A DNA stretch of 64,000 nt, taken from contig NZ_LVWA01000005.1 in the NCBI RefSeq assembly GCF_001907195.1, forward strand, positions 806,001 to 870,000. Reading direction: 5' to 3'. A program made the position numbers and the translations under genes. Position 1 is the stretch's first letter. Every line of letters starts with the position of its first letter. The notes under the pieces are model-generated. The model saw only the letters and a list, made by a program, of their open reading frames with translations, was not told where the DNA came from and did not search any database. Shown piece after piece: positions 42,313 through 51,095 of the stretch. This DNA is from Pontibacter flavimaris. Its GTDB lineage: Bacteria > Bacteroidota > Bacteroidia > Cytophagales > Hymenobacteraceae.

Positions 42313-43563
42313 TTAGCGAGCCTGTTCCAGCTGCTGTTCCAATATGCTTTCGAGTACGGTGGCCGTGGCCCCCATCATACTTGCCTGCTGCCCCAGCGTA
42401 GAAAGCGCGATGCTGGCAGACTCGCGCAGCTGCGCCATGCAATACGTGTTGATGGACTGCTGGATAGGCGTGGTGATGAGTTGGCCGGCCTCTGCCATCT
42501 TCCCTCCAAGTATAACCAGTTCGGGGTTAAACAGCTGTATGAGTATGGCAATGCCCTTGCCCAGGTTCGCCCCGGTCTCGGAGAGCAGGCTTATGGCAAA
42601 CTGGTCTCCCTGGTGCGCGGCATCTATAATGTGCTGCGGCTCCAGCTGCTCCAGTTCCTCTTCGGTCAGTTTGCTTAAGATTGATTTCTGGCCGGCTTGT
42701 ATCCCTTCGCGCGCTGCGCGGGCCAGCGCCACGCCAGAGGCCCTCGTTTCGAGGCAGCCGCGCTTGCCGCAGTGGCAAAGGGTGCCGTTCTCCTCCAGGG
42801 GGATGTGGCCGAACTCCCCGGCAAAGCCCAAGGCCCCGCCGCGCAGCCTGCCGTCCATGATAACGCCCGTGCCGACGCCCCAGTCGATGGAAATCACCAG
42901 CACGTCCTGCTTGCCATGGGCTTGCCCGAACCGGAGCTCGGCCAGCGCGGCGCTTTTCACGTCGTTCTGAATGAACACCGGCTTGCCTAGTTTGTGTCGC
43001 AGCACCTCCTGCAGCGACTCCTCCAGCACATCGGTTCTCAAATAGGTGCGGGAGTCTCCCTCCTTGCTGGCTACCAGGCCCGGCATGCTTACGCCAATTC
43101 CCACCAGTCGCTGCTGGTCTATCCCGGAGGACGTGATAAGCTCCTGCACCCAGGTACAGAAGGTATCGAGTCCGCTAAGATCTTCCGGCAAAGTATAGCT
43201 GTACGTGCGGATGGGGGTAACCTGGTTGTTGTTATTGTCCATGATCGCCATGCGGGTGCTAAAGCGGTCCATGTCGATGCTAAGGACGTAGAGGGAGTGG
43301 TTGCGGAGTCCGTAGAGATCAGGTTTGCGTCCACCTACTGATTTGCCGAGCCCCTGCTTCTCCACCAGCCCCTCCGAGATTAATTCACCTAATAACCCCA
43401 TAGAAGTAGGGGAGCTGATGTTGAAGCGAGAGCAAATATCGGCATTCGTGCGGGCGCCTTTCACATACAGATGCCTGATTATCTTTACTTTCTGTAAAAA
43501 TTTCTTCTTCTCAACGTTGTTGAGGGTCTCCAGGTAATCGGTATGGGAAGTTAAGGTGCTCAT
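42313..43563 (-). CDS. ROK family transcriptional regulator (NagC/Mlc type)
   Basis: 416 residues. An N-terminal winged helix (KKFLQKVKIIRHLYVKGARTNADICSRFNISSPTSMGLLGELISEGLVE) is followed by the ROK sugar-kinase-like domain: VLVISIDWGVGTGVIMDGRL, FAGEFGHIPLEENG, and the zinc-binding CHCGKRGCLETRASG. Such proteins sense amino sugars or their phosphates and repress catabolic genes. Its operon with nagB points to control of amino-sugar use, possibly also of the adjoining SusC/SusD pair. Confidence 0.9.
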   Translation of the reverse strand: MSTLTSHTDYLETLNNVEKKKFLQKVKIIRHLYVKGARTNADICSRFNISSPTSMGLLGELISEGLVEKQGLGKSVGGRKPDLYGLRNHSLYVLSIDMDRFSTRMAIMDNNNNQVTPIRTYSYTLPEDLSGLDTFCTWVQELITSSGIDQQRLVGIGVSMPGLVASKEGDSRTYLRTDVLEESLQEVLRHKLGKPVFIQNDVKSAALAELRFGQAHGKQDVLVISIDWGVGTGVIMDGRLRGGALGFAGEFGHIPLEENGTLCHCGKRGCLETRASGVALARAAREGIQAGQKSILSKLTEEELEQLEPQHIIDAAHQGDQFAISLLSETGANLGKGIAILIQLFNPELVILGGKMAEAGQLITTPIQQSINTYCMAQLRESASIALSTLGQQASMMGATATVLESILEQQLEQAR

Positions 43564-43590
43564 GCACGTAGCGCGTAAAACCTATCACTA

Positions 43591-43621
43591 CAATATTAGC
43601 AAATACTTTGTGTAAGGCAAA
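43591..43621 (-). promoter_or_regulatory. Promoter of the ROK-nagB operon
   Basis: On the minus strand TTTG (43618-43621), a 19-bp spacer and TAATATTG (43591-43598, one mismatch to TAnnTTTG) fit the Bacteroidota consensus, about 28 bp before the ROK start codon. Confidence 0.5.
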
Positions 43622-43721
43622 AACTTTAATAAAATATTTTCAGTAAGTATAAATGTAACGTAAAATAAGTACTCAAAGTTCTTTTTATTGGATTTTCTGC
43701 CCGTAGTTTATACTTGCTGCT

Positions 43722-43758
43722 AAAAAAGAAAGGCGCTCTTCAACCGAAGAGTGCCTTT
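43722..43758 (-). terminator. Intrinsic terminator of the second SusC-SusD operon
   Basis: A 13-bp stem (43729-43741 with 43746-43758) with loop AACC. On the minus strand it ends in a run of T (complement of 43722-43727), 22 bp after the SusD stop codon. Confidence 0.85.
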
Positions 43759-43779
43759 TCTGCTATTTAAGACTGTCTG

Positions 43780-45171
43780 TTACTTATCCCACCAAAGCTG
43801 CCCGTAAAGGCCATCGGTGCCACCAAATTGGCGCTGCACGGCCTCATTGTAGTTCGCTGTGTTGTTAAACTGCTCCTCAGTAGGGTAACCCTGACGCGTC
43901 GGCACCTGCTTTCCTCCGGAAGCGGCGGATAGATCAGGGTATCCTGTTCTTCTCCACTCTGCCCAGGCTTCGTAGCCGTTCATGAACAAGTGTATCCATC
44001 GTTGTGTGGCAATTTGCTCTATAGCTTTTGCTGGTTCAAAGGCTACCCCGGGTTGCGTCAGTAATTCGCTTACTCCAGTTGTGGTGCCTGTCCATTGCAG
44101 CACAGACAGGGAAATAGCTTCCTTGTAGAAATCTGCTGCTGCTACATCTCCCCCAGGGATCCAGCCGCGTTTAGCTGCCTCTGCTTTGGCAAAAAGCACC
44201 TGGGCGTACGTTACCAGGTAAACAGGTGCGTCCTGCTTCCAGATGGCAGTGCCCAGTAAGGAGTATTTAGACTCATTGGAAGCCTCCGCCTTGCCATACT
44301 CCAGCCCTACATAATAGCCTTCCTCGTTTTTATTGCCGAAAACAGGTAAGCGGGGGTCTTCCACTGGCTTCATATGATCCACCAGGTTCTCACTCAACGC
44401 CCACCAAAGGCGCTTTTGTCTGCCTACTTGGCTGTACCAGTAGTTCTCATTTACTTCTTCAGGCAAATGCTTGTAAACAAAATTATCCCCGTTGGAGGTC
44501 ATGGTCCCCGCTTCCAGTGCTTTGTTAAACTCTGCCTGCGCTTTTGTAGCATCCACTTCGGACAGGCGCAAGGCCATGAGCAGGCGGAGTGTGTTGGCTA
44601 GTTTCTGCCACTTGCCTGCGTCGCCCCCATACACAATGTCGTTACTGATTTTGCCAGGCACCACCATCGAATTGGCTTCCTCCAGTAGCTGGAAGAGATT
44701 GTTGTAGATTGCCTCCTGCGTGTCATACTTGGGAGTAAAGTTGTCATCCCCTTTCAACGCCTCGCTGTAGGGAACATCGCCCCAACGGTCCGTGATATTC
44801 CAGAAAAAGTATGCCTTGAGAATCTTGGCAACTGCCAGCTGGTTGTTCACGGGGCCCTCTTTGGCGTCCAGGTCATCCGTGTTCAGAACCGTTTCCAGGT
44901 TCATGAGGGGACCCGAGTATAAGCCGTAATAATTGAAATTAACGGTATTGTACAACGAGGCACCAGGATACAACGTCTCAGCTAAGTGCTGGGAGAAGAA
45001 CTCGCCCTGTGGTGCAGAGTTTAGGCCCGGAAGGTAAAACTCCGCATTAGCAATCAGTTGCGTGCCTGAGGCTACGCTGGGTTTGTTGGGGTTTACGTTG
45101 ATGTCGTCGGCAAAGTCATTGCATCCTCCGAAGAGTAAGCCTGCCAGCATTAAAACATATATCTTCTTCAT
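43780..45171 (-). CDS. SusD/RagB-family surface lipoprotein (second pair)
   Basis: 463 residues. Lipoprotein signal MKKIYVLMLAGLLFGGC, then NDFADDINVNPNKPSVASG as in the SusD-like_2 group. TPR-like helices and the typical FWNITDRWGDVPYSEALKG segment are present; near the C-terminus are QRWIHLFMNGYEAWAEWRRTGYPDL and GGTDGLYGQLWWDK. It is shorter than the first SusD of the window (554) and pairs with the SusC 12 bp upstream. The neighbouring ROK-nagB operon suggests an amino-sugar-containing ligand, which is an inference. Confidence 0.92.
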   Translation of the reverse strand: MKKIYVLMLAGLLFGGCNDFADDINVNPNKPSVASGTQLIANAEFYLPGLNSAPQGEFFSQHLAETLYPGASLYNTVNFNYYGLYSGPLMNLETVLNTDDLDAKEGPVNNQLAVAKILKAYFFWNITDRWGDVPYSEALKGDDNFTPKYDTQEAIYNNLFQLLEEANSMVVPGKISNDIVYGGDAGKWQKLANTLRLLMALRLSEVDATKAQAEFNKALEAGTMTSNGDNFVYKHLPEEVNENYWYSQVGRQKRLWWALSENLVDHMKPVEDPRLPVFGNKNEEGYYVGLEYGKAEASNESKYSLLGTAIWKQDAPVYLVTYAQVLFAKAEAAKRGWIPGGDVAAADFYKEAISLSVLQWTGTTTGVSELLTQPGVAFEPAKAIEQIATQRWIHLFMNGYEAWAEWRRTGYPDLSAASGGKQVPTRQGYPTEEQFNNTANYNEAVQRQFGGTDGLYGQLWWDK

Positions 45172-45183
45172 GATATTGCTTGT

Positions 45184-48100
45184 TTAGAAGGTGATATTAA
45201 GATTGACGCCATAGGAGCGTGTCGTGATTAATTGGCCTGTTTCCAGCCAACTGATAGATGAACTGCCAGTAGAAAGCTCCGACGGATCCAGACCTTTCGG
45301 TGCTTTCTGCCAGATCGTGGCCGGGTTGCGGCTGATCAGGGACAGGTTTACACTATTGAAAGGCAGCCAGGCGAGGGTGCTCTTTTCGAAAGTATAGCCT
45401 AGGCGCACCTCTCTCAGTTTAATGTAGGAAGCATCATACAGCCACTCCTCGTAGATGTTCTTGCCAATATTGTTTCGGAAGTATGATTTTGCATCTACAT
45501 AAGCAGTAACAGGCTGTCCGCTCACATCCACGTCATCGATAATGGTGCCCGGTGCATAGATACCTTCCACTTTCACGCCACCACCTTCGCTTAAAGGGTC
45601 ACGCACGTTTTTGCCCTTGTCGTTCATGGCAGCTGTTTCGGCATGCTGCCCCGACTTTACAGCCAGCATGCGTGACCAGCTAAAGAACTGACCGCCAAGC
45701 TGATAGTCTACCATGGCCCCTAGATTAAATTTGCCGATCTTGAAGTTGTTCTGCAGACCACCGGTTAAATCCGGAAGCACGCTGCCAAAGTTATGGTTCG
45801 TTTCAAAAACCGGCATGTTATCTTTTCCAATCAGCTTCTTACCTGTTTCCGGGTCTCGCTTATAGGCATTTCCTACTAGGCTTCCGAAGGGCTCTCCCAC
45901 CTCAGAGTTCAGGTAAATCGTAACGCCGGAGTATGTGTTGTTGTCTAGTGGATACACATCGATATCGGAGTAGAGTTCCTTCACCATACTTCTGTTTCTG
46001 TTCAAGTTAAAGGTGGCATCCCAGGTGAAGTTCTCTGATTGCACGGGTGTTCCTGTCAGCGTCAGTTCCACCCCTTTGTTCTCGATCAGGCCTGCATTGA
46101 TGCGGGCAGAAGTATAGCCACTGGTACCTGGCACTCTCAGGTTGATGATCTGGTTCTTGTTTCGCTGCTGGTAATAGGTGAAGTCTACCCCGAAGCGGTT
46201 GTTAAAGAACCTCAGGTCCAGGCCGGCCTCATACGCGTTGGAGAAGGAAGGCTTAATATCCGAGTTGTTCAGCACATCTGGCACATATAAAGTATTAACG
46301 CCGTCATAAATACCGCCCACTTCATAGGTAGGAAGGATGCCGTAAGGGCTCAGGTCGGAACCAGCCTTCGCATAGCTTAGCCTCATTTTACCGTAGGAAA
46401 GCGGCTGCCACTGGAGTAGCTCGCTGAAGACAAGGCTACCTGATACCGAAGGATACCAATACGAATTGTTGTCAGCTGGCAACGTAGAAGAGTTGTCATT
46501 GCGGAGCGAGGCATCGATATAGTAGGTATCCTTGTAGCCAAGTGACATCAAAGCGTACCCGCTGCGTATCTCTTTGCGCTGCAGGTAAGAGGATGTTGTG
46601 GGGCGCTCTCTGGATGCCTCTATACTATAAAAGCCCGGGCTGGACAGGCCGCCCACCGTTGCCTGACTTACATATGTGTACCGCCTGGAGTACAGGTTTG
46701 CCCCTAAGCTGGCATTCAGCGAGAAGTCACCCCACTCTTTAGTATATTGCCCTAGAAATTCGTAATTCATTTCCTTGTTCTGGTACTTGCCCACTGAGTA
46801 ACCATCATCATATCTGCCACCCGCAGCCTCTTTGTGCTCCAGGTTCTGCGTAAACATATCAGAACGTACAAAGCTGCTCAGCTTCAGTGAAGGCAGTACC
46901 TCCCAGGTCAATCCTACATCCCCGAAGAAACGGTCTCTGCTGTCGAGGTTGCTGTTTTCGTAAGCTTCGAAGTATGGGTTGTTCCAATCACCCGGTTCAA
47001 AGCTGCTTAGCACACCTTGTGCGTTTGGCCTGTTGATGTTCCACTGGTAGTAAGTGCCATCCGGATACTTGTAGTCGCGGAGGCGATCCATGCTCAGGCT
47101 GCGCTGAAACCACTGCACCATGTTAGTTGCGCCTTCGTAATATCCCTGTGAGGGGCGACGGGCATTATTGGTAGCGTAGTTCACGTTCGTCGAAACTGTC
47201 AGTTTCTTCGAAAGGTCCAGCGAGGCGCTCAGGCCAAGGTTGTTGCGCTTTAGCCAGGAGTTAGGTTCAATGCCTTCTATGCTGGTGTTGTTGTAGCTGA
47301 ACCGGATAGCCGTGTTCTCGTTGCCTCCGGCTATCGATATGCCATTGTTAAGGCTGTGCCCGGTTTCGTAGTAGTCCTTAATGTTGTCTGGCTGCGGTAC
47401 AAAAGGGGTGAGCTTTTCATACTCAGGATCCTGCGGATAGAAGCTGTGTATCATGCGTACAGGTGTGCCATCCATCTTTGGGCCCCAGCTTTCGTCAGTG
47501 CCGTCCACATATGGCTGCCCGTTGGCCAGTGTTCGGAAAGTTTGCGTGGAACCGCCGCCATAATGGTTCTGTAGTGGCATGAAGTTACTTGCCTTTTCAA
47601 CCGAGAACGCGGAATTCAACTGCACATCTACTTTTTTAGCACCCCGCTTACCCTTTTTGGTTGTAATCATGATGACACCGTATTGGCCGCGGATGCCGTA
47701 CAGAGCTGAGGCAGCGGGTCCTTTCAGCACGTTTACCGACTCTACATCCTCTGAGTTGATGTCCTGAGCCAGGTTGCCATAGTCAGCGCCGCTTCTTCCT
47801 GCAAAGTTGGCATTCGAGATGGGCGTGCCATCCACCACAATCAGCGGCTCTCCGCTTCCTGTTAGTGAGTTAACGCCACGGATCTTGATCTTTTGGGTAC
47901 CGCCCATACTTGCGCCGGAGGCACCGGTTACCTGCACACCGGCCACTTTACCGGCCAGCGATCCGAGCACGTTCTGCTCTTTCGTTAGGGTTAGGTCTTC
48001 TCCTTTTACCTCCTGCGTGGCGTAGCCCAGCGAACGCTCCTCGCGCTGAATGCCCAGTGCCGTTACGACCACCTCCTGCAGTTGCTTGTTGTCAAGGTTC

Positions 48101-48390
48101 AGGCGCACGTTAAACACGCGCTGATTGCCTACTTTTACTTCCTGTACTTCATAGCCCAGAAAGCGGAACATCAGTACCGACTCGGGTGCTGGCACGTTCA
48201 CCTGAAAGGTGCCATCGGCAGCAGTGGTTACGCCCGTGGCCGTTCCTTTTACAATTACACTGACACCGGGTAACGGAATGCCGTTATCAGCGCCTGTTAC
48301 CGTGCCGCTAACGCTGGTTTGCTGGGCAAATGCAGTGCCGCACCAGCAGACCAACAGCAACAGTAAAGTTGACAGGTACAATTTTCTCAT
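45184..48390 (-). CDS. SusC/RagA-type TonB-linked outer-membrane transporter (second pair)
   Basis: 1068 residues. Signal peptide (MRKLYLSTLLLLLVCWCGTAFAQ), regulatory carboxypeptidase-like domain (SVSGTVTGADNGIPLPGVSVIVKG), the SusC motif LQEVVVTALGIQREERSLGYAT, plug (SLAGKVAGVQVTGASGASMGGT, LIVVDGTPI) and a long barrel ending in GVNLNITF. It forms the membrane part of an importer with the SusD encoded directly downstream. The 266-bp region upstream holds an inverted repeat (48453-48476) that may control it. Confidence 0.93.
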   Translation of the reverse strand: MRKLYLSTLLLLLVCWCGTAFAQQTSVSGTVTGADNGIPLPGVSVIVKGTATGVTTAADGTFQVNVPAPESVLMFRFLGYEVQEVKVGNQRVFNVRLNLDNKQLQEVVVTALGIQREERSLGYATQEVKGEDLTLTKEQNVLGSLAGKVAGVQVTGASGASMGGTQKIKIRGVNSLTGSGEPLIVVDGTPISNANFAGRSGADYGNLAQDINSEDVESVNVLKGPAASALYGIRGQYGVIMITTKKGKRGAKKVDVQLNSAFSVEKASNFMPLQNHYGGGSTQTFRTLANGQPYVDGTDESWGPKMDGTPVRMIHSFYPQDPEYEKLTPFVPQPDNIKDYYETGHSLNNGISIAGGNENTAIRFSYNNTSIEGIEPNSWLKRNNLGLSASLDLSKKLTVSTNVNYATNNARRPSQGYYEGATNMVQWFQRSLSMDRLRDYKYPDGTYYQWNINRPNAQGVLSSFEPGDWNNPYFEAYENSNLDSRDRFFGDVGLTWEVLPSLKLSSFVRSDMFTQNLEHKEAAGGRYDDGYSVGKYQNKEMNYEFLGQYTKEWGDFSLNASLGANLYSRRYTYVSQATVGGLSSPGFYSIEASRERPTTSSYLQRKEIRSGYALMSLGYKDTYYIDASLRNDNSSTLPADNNSYWYPSVSGSLVFSELLQWQPLSYGKMRLSYAKAGSDLSPYGILPTYEVGGIYDGVNTLYVPDVLNNSDIKPSFSNAYEAGLDLRFFNNRFGVDFTYYQQRNKNQIINLRVPGTSGYTSARINAGLIENKGVELTLTGTPVQSENFTWDATFNLNRNRSMVKELYSDIDVYPLDNNTYSGVTIYLNSEVGEPFGSLVGNAYKRDPETGKKLIGKDNMPVFETNHNFGSVLPDLTGGLQNNFKIGKFNLGAMVDYQLGGQFFSWSRMLAVKSGQHAETAAMNDKGKNVRDPLSEGGGVKVEGIYAPGTIIDDVDVSGQPVTAYVDAKSYFRNNIGKNIYEEWLYDASYIKLREVRLGYTFEKSTLAWLPFNSVNLSLISRNPATIWQKAPKGLDPSELSTGSSSISWLETGQLITTRSYGVNLNITF

Positions 48391-48452
48391 GAGTGTGTTA
48401 GGTTAGTTAGAATTTAGATTAGCCTTCTAATTTACCGATATAATGTATATAG

Positions 48453-48476
48453 CCAAATTTCTATAGATGAATTTGG
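48453..48476. promoter_or_regulatory. Inverted repeat in the SusC / dacB divergent region
   Basis: CCAAATT and AATTTGG are separated by 10 bp, 63-86 bp upstream of the SusC start. It is a possible operator for a dimeric regulator such as the nearby ROK protein; this is a guess from position. Confidence 0.3.
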
Positions 48477-48656
48477 TAGTTAAATAAGATATTCTGACCT
48501 TGAATAAGGGGAAGTGTTATTATCTTGATAGAGCATTGAATTTTAAGCTGCAATCGGAAGAATTTAAGCGGCTTGTTGGAGTGGCGCTGCCAAACCTGTT
48601 TGATTATATAGCACATTTTGCTTATTTAACCCTTTCAACGAAAAGCGCCAGAAGGT

Positions 48657-50003
48657 ATGAGCCCGCTAAACCAGTTTTACAGATACGGAGTGCTTTGCTG
48701 CCTGCTCCTGACGATGGCCTGCAGCAGCAAGGTGCCTATCGCCTCGCCCGAAGCAGCCCGCTTTGGCCCTGCTGAGATCAGGAAAGAGGTGACCGAGTCG
48801 CAGGTGCTGCGGCAGAGTTTTGTGGGCTTTGCCTTGTACGACCCGGAACTGGGGCAGATGGTGGTGGAGCATAACGCCGACAAGTACTTTGTGCCCGCCT
48901 CTAACACCAAGCTGTTTACGTTCTATGCCAGCCATAAAATGCTCGGCGACTCCATCCCGGCGCTGAAGTATGTGAGCCGTGGCGACTCACTTATTTTCTG
49001 GGGTACCGGCGACCCCACCTTCACCCACATGGACCTGAAGAACACGCTGGCCTATGACTTCCTGAAAAACCGCCCGGAGAAGAAGCTATACTATGTGGAG
49101 GCTCCTTTCACCAGCACGCCCTTTGCCACCAACTGGGATTGGGATGATTACAACTACTATTATCAGCCGGAGCGAAACGTGTTCCCGATCCATGGCAACG
49201 TGATCAAGTTCTACAAAGAGGAAACAGCGCCTTTCACCACCACACCGTCATACTTTAAGAAGAATGTCGTGGTAGATACTGCTGCGTCACGGTCAAACGC
49301 AGCCTTTGTGAGGGGCTGGCGCACCAACCACATCACCTATCGCCCGAGGTACGCCGCGGAGAAGTTCTCCACCGAGGTGCCCTACATCACCTCACCCGAG
49401 ATGACCGTGGCGCTGCTGGCGGATACCCTGAAGCGGGAGGTGGAGCTTTTGAAAGCCGCCGTGCCGCAAGGGGGAAAGATTTTCTATGGACTGCCGACAG
49501 ACACCGTGCTCAGGCGCATGCTGCAGGTGAGCGACAACCTGATGGCCGAGCAACTGATGGCCCTCTGCTCCGGCACCCTCTCCGATACCCTTTCTGTGGA
49601 GCGGGCGATCAGGCACATAAAAGAAACTTACCTGGCAGATTTGCCGGACGAGCCGGTGTGGATCGATGGCTCAGGCCTTTCCAGCATGAACATGTTCACG
49701 CCCCGAAGCATCATTGCGCTGCTGCAGAAGCTGATGCAGGAACGCCCCCGTGAGAAACTGCTCCCGATGCTGGCGGTGGGCGGCAGACCCGGCACATTCC
49801 GTAACATCTATAAGGCCGACGTGCCGTTCGTTTTCGGCAAGTCCGGTACGCTGGCGCATGTGCACAACCAGAGTGGCTATATCATGACCAAAAGCGGGAA
49901 GCTGCTGCTCTATAGCTTTATGAACAACAACTATAAAGTATCTACCTCCGATATCCGCAACGAGATGGAGCGCATCATGACGGAGGTGCACCACCGCTAC
50001 TAA
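48657..50003 (+). CDS. dacB: D-alanyl-D-alanine carboxypeptidase/endopeptidase (PBP4 type) lipoprotein
   Basis: 448 residues. Lipoprotein signal ending in LLLTMAC at about residue 21. The three penicillin-binding-protein motifs are complete: PASNTK (Ser82, Lys85), SDN (Ser292, Asn294) and KSG (Lys395-Gly397 in FGKSGTLA). Family S13 enzymes trim the terminal D-Ala and cut cross-links of peptidoglycan. As first gene of the block it produces peptides that the next enzymes can use (dipeptide epimerase, NlpC/P60 peptidase). The next gene starts 78 bp downstream. Confidence 0.9.
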   Translation: MSPLNQFYRYGVLCCLLLTMACSSKVPIASPEAARFGPAEIRKEVTESQVLRQSFVGFALYDPELGQMVVEHNADKYFVPASNTKLFTFYASHKMLGDSIPALKYVSRGDSLIFWGTGDPTFTHMDLKNTLAYDFLKNRPEKKLYYVEAPFTSTPFATNWDWDDYNYYYQPERNVFPIHGNVIKFYKEETAPFTTTPSYFKKNVVVDTAASRSNAAFVRGWRTNHITYRPRYAAEKFSTEVPYITSPEMTVALLADTLKREVELLKAAVPQGGKIFYGLPTDTVLRRMLQVSDNLMAEQLMALCSGTLSDTLSVERAIRHIKETYLADLPDEPVWIDGSGLSSMNMFTPRSIIALLQKLMQERPREKLLPMLAVGGRPGTFRNIYKADVPFVFGKSGTLAHVHNQSGYIMTKSGKLLLYSFMNNNYKVSTSDIRNEMERIMTEVHHRY

Positions 50004-50081
50004 CACAAAGTATAAATAGCCCTAAGTATAAACTGACAGACGCTTTCTAACACGAACAAACATCTACCTAAACATACTACC

Positions 50082-51095
50082 ATGAAACTAACCATCCGGT
50101 CTTTCGACCTGCCGCTGAGATATACGTTTACCATTTCCTACGACTCGCGCGACGTGCAGCCTACCATGATCGTGGAGCTGGAGCAGAACGGGCACAAAGG
50201 CTATGGCGAGGCCACCAGCAACCCCTACTATGGCTTCACGATAGAAAGTATGACGGCGGCGCTGGAGGGCATCCGCACCCAGATTGAGGCGACAGAGCTG
50301 GAGAAGCCGGAGGATTTCTGGGCCCAGATGCAGCCGCACCTTTCCAACAACCCCTTTGCCCTTTGCGCCCTGGACCTGGCCGCTAACGACCTGTATGGCA
50401 AAATGCAGGGCCAGCCGCTCTACAAACTGTGGGGCCTTAGCACAGACCATAACCCGCTTACCAACTACACCATCGGCATCGACACGATTGAGAACATGGT
50501 GAAGAAACTGAAGGAAATGCCCTGGCCGCTCTACAAGATAAAGCTGGGCACGAAAGAGGATGTTGCCATTATAAAAGAGCTGCGCAGGCATACCGATGCC
50601 GTGTTCCGGGTGGATGCCAACTGCGCCTGGGGTGTGGAGGAAACCATCGAGAACGCGAAGCAGCTGAAGCCGCTGGGTGTGGAGTTTATAGAGCAGCCGA
50701 TGCGCGCCGATGACATGGACGGCATGAAGAAAGTATACCAGCAGTCGGTGCTGCCGCTGATTGCCGACGAGAGCTGCATTACCGAGAGCGACGTGGCCAA
50801 GTGCGTGGGCCATTTCCATGGCGTGAACGTGAAGCTGGTGAAGTGCGGCGGCCTGACGCCCGCCCGCCGTATGCTAAAGGAAGCCCGCGAACTCGGGCTG
50901 AAGACGATGGTGGGCTGTATGACGGAATCGACGGTAGGTATCTCGGCCATCGCGCAGCTGCTGCCCATGCTGGATTATGTGGACATGGACGGCCCGTTGC
51001 TCATCAGCAAGGACATTGCCCGTGGCATCACCATCGATAATGGAAAAGTATACTACAGCAGTGTGAACGGAACCGGCGCCGAACTGATCGCTTAA
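50082..51095 (+). CDS. Dipeptide epimerase (L-Ala-D/L-Glu epimerase, enolase superfamily)
   Basis: 337 residues. The muconate-lactonizing-enzyme-like barrel carries the epimerase acid/base pair: Lys152/Lys154 in YKIKLG and Lys254 in LVKCGGL. The metal ligands are Asp178 (RVDANCAWG), Glu204 (EQPM) and Asp229 (ADESC). The enzyme isomerises the L-Ala-D-Glu dipeptide of murein so that it can be degraded. An o-succinylbenzoate synthase (MenC) was considered, but the Lys/Asp pattern and the genetic neighbourhood favour the epimerase. Its TAA overlaps the ATG of the next gene (TAATG). Confidence 0.87.
   Translation: MKLTIRSFDLPLRYTFTISYDSRDVQPTMIVELEQNGHKGYGEATSNPYYGFTIESMTAALEGIRTQIEATELEKPEDFWAQMQPHLSNNPFALCALDLAANDLYGKMQGQPLYKLWGLSTDHNPLTNYTIGIDTIENMVKKLKEMPWPLYKIKLGTKEDVAIIKELRRHTDAVFRVDANCAWGVEETIENAKQLKPLGVEFIEQPMRADDMDGMKKVYQQSVLPLIADESCITESDVAKCVGHFHGVNVKLVKCGGLTPARRMLKEARELGLKTMVGCMTESTVGISAIAQLLPMLDYVDMDGPLLISKDIARGITIDNGKVYYSSVNGTGAELIA

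Noticed and set aside
50082-51095. menC (o-succinylbenzoate synthase), which would complete the menaquinone set
   Set aside because: The enolase-superfamily residues and the neighbours (DacB, NlpC/P60) fit a dipeptide epimerase, and the gene lies 40 kb from menE/D/F.
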